A stretch of DNA of 40,867 nucleotides from Komagataeibacter europaeus LMG 18890 (GTDB taxonomy: Bacteria; Pseudomonadota; Alphaproteobacteria; Acetobacterales; Acetobacteraceae), in contig NZ_CADP01000012.1 in NCBI RefSeq assembly GCF_000285295.1, positions 1 to 40,867 of the forward strand. The letters are read 5' to 3'. The position numbers were made by a program, and so were the translations under genes. Each line of letters starts with the position of its first letter. Position 1 is the first letter of the stretch. Below the pieces are notes generated by a model. That model was not told the DNA's origin. It did not search any database and saw only the letters and a list, made by a program, of their open reading frames with translations. Positions 35,824-40,867 of this stretch are shown piece by piece.

Positions 35824-36983
35824 GCGGCATATCGCGCATAAACACGTCACGCGCCGCACGGTGGTGGCGCAGCATCGACCGGGTCACGCTGATCTGCGTG
35901 GGGATCCTGATCGGATTCGGCTATATCCTGATGCTGGCCGCCAGCCCCGCCGTGGCCGTGCGTATCGGCGCGTCGCGCGACATGTTCATTTTCAAGCAGG
36001 TGTGCTTCCTGATCCTGGCGGCGCTGATCGTCGTTTTCACATCCATGATGTCGCTGCGCGCCGTCAGGCTGGCGGGGTGGATCGGGTTCGTGCTGGCGCT
36101 GGCGGCGACATTCATGACACTGGTGCACGGGATCGAGATCAAGGGCGCCAGGCGGTGGATCGCCCTGCCGATGATGTCGGTGCAGCCATCGGAATTCCTC
36201 AAGCCGTTCTTTGCCGTGGTCACAGCGTGGCTGCTGACCGAACGCCAGACGCGACGGTATTTTCCCGGCATGCTGGTGGCGATCGGGCTGTTCGCGCTGG
36301 TGCTCCTGTTACTGAAGTCACAGCCTGATATCGGGATGCTCAGCGTCATTACCACGGTTTTCCTGACCCAGCTTTTCATTGACGGGCTGAGCCTGTTCCT
36401 GGTTGGCGCGGGGGCTGCCGCCATGGTCGCGGCATTCGTGGGGGCGTACATGGTGTTCCCGCACGTGCGGTCGCGCGTGGAACGCTTCCTGCACCCCGCC
36501 GTGGGCGACCATTACCAGATCGACACCGCCCTGCGGGCCTTTGGCAATGGCGGCCTGCTGGGCCGTGGCCCCGGCGAAGGCCTGGTGAAGGACCTGCTGC
36601 CCGATGCGCATGCCGATTTCGTCTTTGCCGTGGCGGGGGAGGAATTTGGCATGCTGGTCTGCCTGTTCATCGTGGGCGTGTTCGCCACCATCGTCATCCG
36701 CACGCTGCTCAAGCTGCTGCATGAAAACGACCCGTTCATCACGGTGGCGACGGCGGGGCTGGTGACGGGGTTCGGACTCCAGGCCTTTGTCAACATGGGG
36801 TCCACGCTGCACCTGATCCCGACCAAGGGCATGACGCTGCCCTTCATTTCCTATGGTGGTTCCTCCGCCATGTCGGTTGCGCTTACAATCGGCCTGGTGC
36901 TGGCGCTGACCCGCAACCGGCCGGGGGAAGGCCGTTACGGACAGTTCGGCCCCCCTTCTTCATCGCAGAAAGCACCGTCATGA
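35820..36983 (+). CDS. ftsW: Septal peptidoglycan glycosyltransferase FtsW
   Basis: 387 residues with about ten membrane helices; SEDS-family polymerase of lipid II that works with FtsI at the septum. Motifs are GARRWI and SVQPSEFLKP (about 110-130), a large periplasmic loop with HYQIDTALRAFGNGGLLGRGPGEG, and PTKGMTLPFISYGGSS in the last third. The start overlaps the murD stop, and its own stop overlaps murG. Confidence 0.97.
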   Translation: MSGISRINTSRAARWWRSIDRVTLICVGILIGFGYILMLAASPAVAVRIGASRDMFIFKQVCFLILAALIVVFTSMMSLRAVRLAGWIGFVLALAATFMTLVHGIEIKGARRWIALPMMSVQPSEFLKPFFAVVTAWLLTERQTRRYFPGMLVAIGLFALVLLLLKSQPDIGMLSVITTVFLTQLFIDGLSLFLVGAGAAAMVAAFVGAYMVFPHVRSRVERFLHPAVGDHYQIDTALRAFGNGGLLGRGPGEGLVKDLLPDAHADFVFAVAGEEFGMLVCLFIVGVFATIVIRTLLKLLHENDPFITVATAGLVTGFGLQAFVNMGSTLHLIPTKGMTLPFISYGGSSAMSVALTIGLVLALTRNRPGEGRYGQFGPPSSSQKAPS

Positions 36984-38095
36984 CCCGTCACTGCATTGCT
37001 GTCGCGGCCGGAGGCACCGGCGGCCATTTTTTCCCAGCCGAGGCACTGGCCTGCGAACTGGTGCGCCGGGGGCATGACATCATCCTCATGACCGACCGGC
37101 GCGCGGGCGTGCGCGAAACCGGCGTCTTTGCCGGGCGGCAGCAGTTTGTCCTGCCCGGCGCGGGAATCGCGGGGCGCGGCATCATCCGGGCCGCGCGCGC
37201 GGCCGTGGCACTGGGGCGCGGGACGGCGCAGGCACGCGCCGTGCTGTCGCGCATCCGGCCTTCGGCCATCATCGGGTTTGGCGGGTATCCGTCCGTGCCG
37301 CCGCTGCTGGGGGGCAGCCTGCTGCCGAAAAAGCAGCGGCCGCTCCTGTTCATCCATGAAGGCAATGCCGTGCTGGGCAAGGCCAACGGCTTCCTTGCCG
37401 CGCGCATGGATGCGATCGCGACATCGTTTCCCGTCGTGGCCGGCGTGCCCGATGGCGTGCCCACCACGCTGACCGGCATGCCGGTGCGGCCTGATATCGC
37501 GGCCCTTGCGGGCGAAGGCTACGAACCGTCGAACGGGGTAATCAACCTGCTGGTATGGGGCGGGTCGCTGGGTGCGCGGGTATTCAGCGACGTGGTGCCG
37601 CCTGCCCTCGCGGCCCTTGCCCCGGCGCTGCGCGCGCGCGTGCAGGTCACGCAGCAGGCCCGCGCGGAAGACGTGGACCGCGTGGCGGATGCCTACCGCG
37701 CGGCGGGCATTCCCGCCACCATCGCCCCCTTCCTTGACAACGTGCCCGACCGCCTGCGCGCGGCCCACCTGGTCATCGGCCGCGCGGGCGGGTCGTCGGT
37801 TGCGGAACTGACGGTGGCGGGCCGCCCGTCGCTGCTGGTACCGCTGCCCATCGCGGCGCGTGATGAACAGGGCGCCAATGCACAGGCATTGTGTGACGCG
37901 CGGGCAGCATGGATGATCCGCCAGCCCGATTTCACCGCCCCCGCCCTGACAGGGCGCCTGACGGAACTGCTGGGCGACCGTGACCTGCTGGCCCGCACGG
38001 CGCAGGCGGCGGCGGCCCTTGGCCGCCCCGACGCCGCCGCCCGTCTGGCGGATATGATAGAAGCCCGCTTGCCCGACCTGCCCCGCACCGCTTAA
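36980..38095 (+). CDS. murG: UDP-GlcNAc:lipid I GlcNAc transferase
   Basis: 371 residues; adds GlcNAc to lipid I, giving lipid II, at the cytoplasmic membrane face. The glycine-rich loop [10 protein letters not shown] (11-20), the acceptor loop [29 protein letters not shown] (canonical MurG usually has Gln where Gly is) and C-terminal [26 protein letters not shown] define the family. Followed after 32 bases by murC. Confidence 0.97.
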   Translation: MTRHCIAVAAGGTGGHFFPAEALACELVRRGHDIILMTDRRAGVRETGVFAGRQQFVLPGAGIAGRGIIRAARAAVALGRGTAQARAVLSRIRPSAIIGFGGYPSVPPLLGGSLLPKKQRPLLFIHEGNAVLGKANGFLAARMDAIATSFPVVAGVPDGVPTTLTGMPVRPDIAALAGEGYEPSNGVINLLVWGGSLGARVFSDVVPPALAALAPALRARVQVTQQARAEDVDRVADAYRAAGIPATIAPFLDNVPDRLRAAHLVIGRAGGSSVAELTVAGRPSLLVPLPIAARDEQGANAQALCDARAAWMIRQPDFTAPALTGRLTELLGDRDLLARTAQAAAALGRPDAAARLADMIEARLPDLPRTA

Positions 38096-38127
38096 TTCCG
38101 CCAGCGCGAACACGGAGACCTGATTAC

Positions 38128-39582
38128 ATGAGAGCCCTGCCCCTTTCCATTGGCACCATCCACTTCGTCGGCATTGGCGGAATTGGCATGTCCGGCATTG
38201 CCGAAGTGCTGCACATGCTTGGCTATGCGGTGCAGGGTTCCGACATTGCCGAAAGTGCGAATGTCGCGCGCCTGCGCGCCGCCGGCATTCCCGTGACCAT
38301 CGGCCACGACGCCGCCAACCTGGGCGGTGCGCAGGTGGTGGTGACGTCCACCGCCGTCAAGCGCGACAACCCCGAGGTCGTGGCCGCGCGCGCGCGGCTG
38401 ATCCCGGTGGTGCGGCGCGCGGAAATGCTGGCCGAACTCATGCGCCTGCGCTGGTCGGTGGCGGTGGGTGGCACGCATGGCAAGACCACCACCACCAGCC
38501 TTGTCGCCGCCGTGCTGGAAGCGGCGAAGCTGGACCCCACGGTCATCAATGGCGGCATTATCGAAGCCTACGGCACCAATACCCGCATGGGATCGGGCGA
38601 CTGGATGGTGGTGGAAGCCGATGAAAGCGACGGGTCGTTCCTGCGCCTGCCCTCCGTCATTACCGTCGTGACCAACATGGACCCCGAACACCTGGACCAC
38701 TGGGGCACGGAAGAAGCCATGCAGGCGGCGTATGACCAGTTCGTCTCCAACATCCCGTTCTATGGCTTTGCCGTGCTGTGCATCGACCACCCGGCCGTGC
38801 AGCAGATGATCCCGCGCCTGTCGGACCACCGGATCATCACCTACGGCTTCTCGCCACAGGCGGACGTACGTGCGGAAAAGGTGATTACCGACAAGCTGGG
38901 GGCCACGTTCGAGGTCGTGATCACCAACCGCAACCGCAACCGTTCACGCCGCGCGGGGCCGTTCCGCCTGCCCATGCTGGGCCACCACAACGTGCAGAAC
39001 GCGCTGGCGGCCATTGCGGTCGGCACCGAGATGGAAATAGACGACGCCACCATCCGTTCGGCGTTTGCCGCGTTCCGCGGGGTCAAGCGGCGTTTCACCC
39101 GCACGGGGGAAACCGGGGGCATCACCATCATTGACGATTACGGCCACCACCCGGTGGAAATCGCCGCCGTGCTGAAGGCCGCGCGCCAGGCGGGCGCGGG
39201 CAACGTGATCGCGGTCATGCAGCCGCACCGTTATTCGCGGCTGAAAACCCTGTTCAACGAATTCTGCACCTGCATGAACGACGCGGGCACCGTCATCATC
39301 GCCGATGTCTACGCGGCCGGGGAACAGCCGATCGAAGGCATCGACCGCGACGCGCTGGTCGAGGGGCTGCGCGAACGCGGGCACCGGTCCGTCGTGCCGC
39401 TGCCGGGGCCGGAACACCTTGCGGAAATGATCAACGCCATTGCCCGGCCGGGTGACTTTGTCGTCTGCCTGGGGGCTGGCAGCATCACCAACTGGGCGCA
39501 GGCGCTGCCCGCACAGCTTGCGGACCTGCAGGGCATCGCCCATGCACCGGCCCCCACCCAGAAGGCGGATGCCCATTCATGA
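38128..39582 (+). CDS. murC: UDP-MurNAc:L-Ala ligase
   Basis: 484 residues; joins L-alanine to UDP-MurNAc. The UDP-binding [11 protein letters not shown] is at 15-25, the ATP loop GTHGKTTTT at 115-123, and [14 protein letters not shown] and [12 protein letters not shown] are conserved MurC segments. It is separated from murG by 32 bases, the largest gap after ftsI, and has GGAGA in front of it. Its TGA overlaps the murB ATG. Confidence 0.98.
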   Translation: MRALPLSIGTIHFVGIGGIGMSGIAEVLHMLGYAVQGSDIAESANVARLRAAGIPVTIGHDAANLGGAQVVVTSTAVKRDNPEVVAARARLIPVVRRAEMLAELMRLRWSVAVGGTHGKTTTTSLVAAVLEAAKLDPTVINGGIIEAYGTNTRMGSGDWMVVEADESDGSFLRLPSVITVVTNMDPEHLDHWGTEEAMQAAYDQFVSNIPFYGFAVLCIDHPAVQQMIPRLSDHRIITYGFSPQADVRAEKVITDKLGATFEVVITNRNRNRSRRAGPFRLPMLGHHNVQNALAAIAVGTEMEIDDATIRSAFAAFRGVKRRFTRTGETGGITIIDDYGHHPVEIAAVLKAARQAGAGNVIAVMQPHRYSRLKTLFNEFCTCMNDAGTVIIADVYAAGEQPIEGIDRDALVEGLRERGHRSVVPLPGPEHLAEMINAIARPGDFVVCLGAGSITNWAQALPAQLADLQGIAHAPAPTQKADAHS

Positions 39583-40544
39583 CCGCCGCCACCACCCTGC
39601 CGCAATGGGCACAGGCCCTGGACACGGAGGGCTTCCGCCCGCGTGGCCGCCTGACGCCGCAGGCCGCCCTGGGCCCGCGCACGTGGTTTCGCGTTGGCGG
39701 TCCCGCGGAACTATTGTTCCAGCCCGCCAGCGCCGAGGACCTGGCGCAGGTCATGAAGCGCCTGCCGCTGGAGGTTCCCGTCCTGCCGCTGGGCGCGTGT
39801 TCGAACGTGATCGTGCGCGATGGCGGGATCGACGGAATGGTCATCCGCCTTGCGCGCGGTTTTTCCACCATCACGCGTGATGGTGACGGGCTGGCCGTGG
39901 GCGCCGCCTGTCTGGACATGACGGTTGCCGAACACGCGGCGGAAGCGGGCCTGTCGGGTCTGGAATTCCTTGCGGGCATTCCGGGTTCGATCGGCGGGGC
40001 CGTGGCCATGAACGCGGGTGCATACGGGTCGGACATGTCGGCGGTACTGGACTGGGTGGAAGTGGTGACGCGTGATGGCAGGCTTATGCGCCTGCCTGCA
40101 GCCTCGCTGGATTTCGGCTACCGCCACGCCACCCTGCCCCCGCAGTCGGTCGTGGTCCGGGTGCGGCTGAACGCGATGGTGGCGCCGCCTGCCATCACCC
40201 GCCAGCGAATCGATGAAATCCGCACGGCGCGGGAGGCGGCGCAGCCTGTGCGCGCCCGGACCGGCGGCTCCACCTTCCGCAATCCCGACCCTGACGAATC
40301 GCAGCGCAAGGCATGGGAACTGATTGATGCGGCCGGCTGTCGCGGCCTGACGGTGGGCGGTGCGCAGATCAGTGAAAAACACTGCAATTTCATGCTGAAT
40401 ACCGGCAACGCCACCGCAGCCGATCTTGAGCAGCTGGGCGATACCGTGCGCCAGCGCGTACATGACCACACGGCGGTCACATTGCGCTGGGAAATCAAAC
40501 GCATCGGTCGCCCCGCCACGCACAGCATGGGAGAAAGCGCATGA
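39579..40544 (+). CDS. murB: UDP-MurNAc dehydrogenase (reductase)
   Basis: 321-residue FAD enzyme reducing enolpyruvyl-UDP-GlcNAc to UDP-MurNAc with NADPH. The FAD-binding fold shows [10 protein letters not shown] (35-44), [14 protein letters not shown], and [18 protein letters not shown] (133-150). The proton-donor serine is Ser231 in GGSTFRNP, typical of the type II form. It follows murC by ATGA overlap and leads into ddl the same way. Confidence 0.97.
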   Translation: MTAATTLPQWAQALDTEGFRPRGRLTPQAALGPRTWFRVGGPAELLFQPASAEDLAQVMKRLPLEVPVLPLGACSNVIVRDGGIDGMVIRLARGFSTITRDGDGLAVGAACLDMTVAEHAAEAGLSGLEFLAGIPGSIGGAVAMNAGAYGSDMSAVLDWVEVVTRDGRLMRLPAASLDFGYRHATLPPQSVVVRVRLNAMVAPPAITRQRIDEIRTAREAAQPVRARTGGSTFRNPDPDESQRKAWELIDAAGCRGLTVGGAQISEKHCNFMLNTGNATAADLEQLGDTVRQRVHDHTAVTLRWEIKRIGRPATHSMGESA

Positions 40545-40867
40545 CGGCCCGCCGGGTTTCCGTACTGATGGGCGGCATGTCCGCCGAACGCGAGGTCAGC
40601 CTTGCCAGCGGGCGCAACGTGGCCGAGGCCCTGCGCGGGCTTGGGCACGACGTGCGCTGCATTGACGCGGGCCCCGACCTGCTGGCCATCGTGGGCGACC
40701 TGCAGGCCCACCGCCCCGACGTGGTGTTCAACGCCATGCATGGCAGGTTTGGCGAGGACGGGTCGATCCAGGGCGTGCTGGACTGGATGGGAATCGCCTA
40801 CACCCATTCCGGCGTGCGGGCGTCCGCCACCGCCATGGACAAGGACGCGGCCCGCACCGTGTTCATG
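40541..40867 (+). CDS. ddl: D-alanine--D-alanine ligase, 3' end beyond window
   Basis: The first 109 codons are present and the frame is open at the right edge. [21 protein letters not shown] (residues 4-24) is the N-terminal substrate-binding signature of Ddl, and [31 protein letters not shown] is the following conserved block. It makes the D-Ala-D-Ala dipeptide used by MurF. The ATG overlaps the murB stop. In related genomes ftsQ, ftsA and ftsZ usually follow. Confidence 0.95.
   Translation, partial: MTARRVSVLMGGMSAEREVSLASGRNVAEALRGLGHDVRCIDAGPDLLAIVGDLQAHRPDVVFNAMHGRFGEDGSIQGVLDWMGIAYTHSGVRASATAMDKDAARTVFM

Overview
The window is a high-GC chromosomal segment of an alphaproteobacterium. 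The gene set (GapR, a MucR/Ros regulator, IHF-beta, an LsrB-like LysR gene beside trxB, class A RNase P RNA, the mraZ-to-ddl cell-wall cluster) fits the class. Protein style, the IS5/IS1031-like transposase remnant and the low-GC nested inverted repeat between genes suggest an acetic acid bacterium of the Komagataeibacter/Gluconacetobacter type. That genus placement is inference; no species marker was searched.

Left part (1-8.2 kb): an IS5-family transposase fragment runs off the left edge and has cut a small minus-strand gene. After an AT-rich spacer come guaA (minus), a small secreted protein, a Nudix hydrolase coupled to a stand-alone receiver-domain protein, and a GT39-like membrane glycosyltransferase coupled to an Lrp-type regulator (minus). 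Divergent from these is a thioredoxin reductase followed by a LysR regulator.

Middle (8.2-25.8 kb): ihfB, sppA and mucR lie on the minus strand. A BigR-type ArsR regulator is divergent from a TauE/SafE exporter, which suggests sulfur or persulfide stress. Next on the plus strand are a DUF4130-UdgX fusion, a large FUSC-family transporter, guanine deaminase, a DUF429 protein, tRNA-Ser(CGA) on the minus strand, and rplU-rpmA-obgE-proB. Minus-strand gapR and a disordered membrane protein follow. Then come zwf with a small membrane protein, a convergent alpha/beta hydrolase, and rnpB, the RNase P RNA, which no protein-based reading would reveal.

Right part (26-40.9 kb): an unbroken division and cell wall cluster, mraZ-rsmH-ftsL-ftsI-murE-murF-mraY-murD-ftsW-murG-murC-murB-ddl. 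Most junctions are 4-base ATGA overlaps, so translation is probably coupled throughout. Three TGGG repeats at exactly 10-base spacing sit upstream of mraZ and look like the MraZ operator. ftsL and ftsI both carry unusual histidine-rich extensions at their periplasmic C-termini. The window ends inside ddl.

Most of the window is core genome. I found no CRISPR array, prophage or obvious defence island. The most interesting signals are the paired His-rich tails of FtsL and FtsI, the mraZ operator geometry, the BigR/TauE divergon with its overlapping leader ORF, the orphan DUF4130-UdgX gene, and several RNA-scale hairpins.
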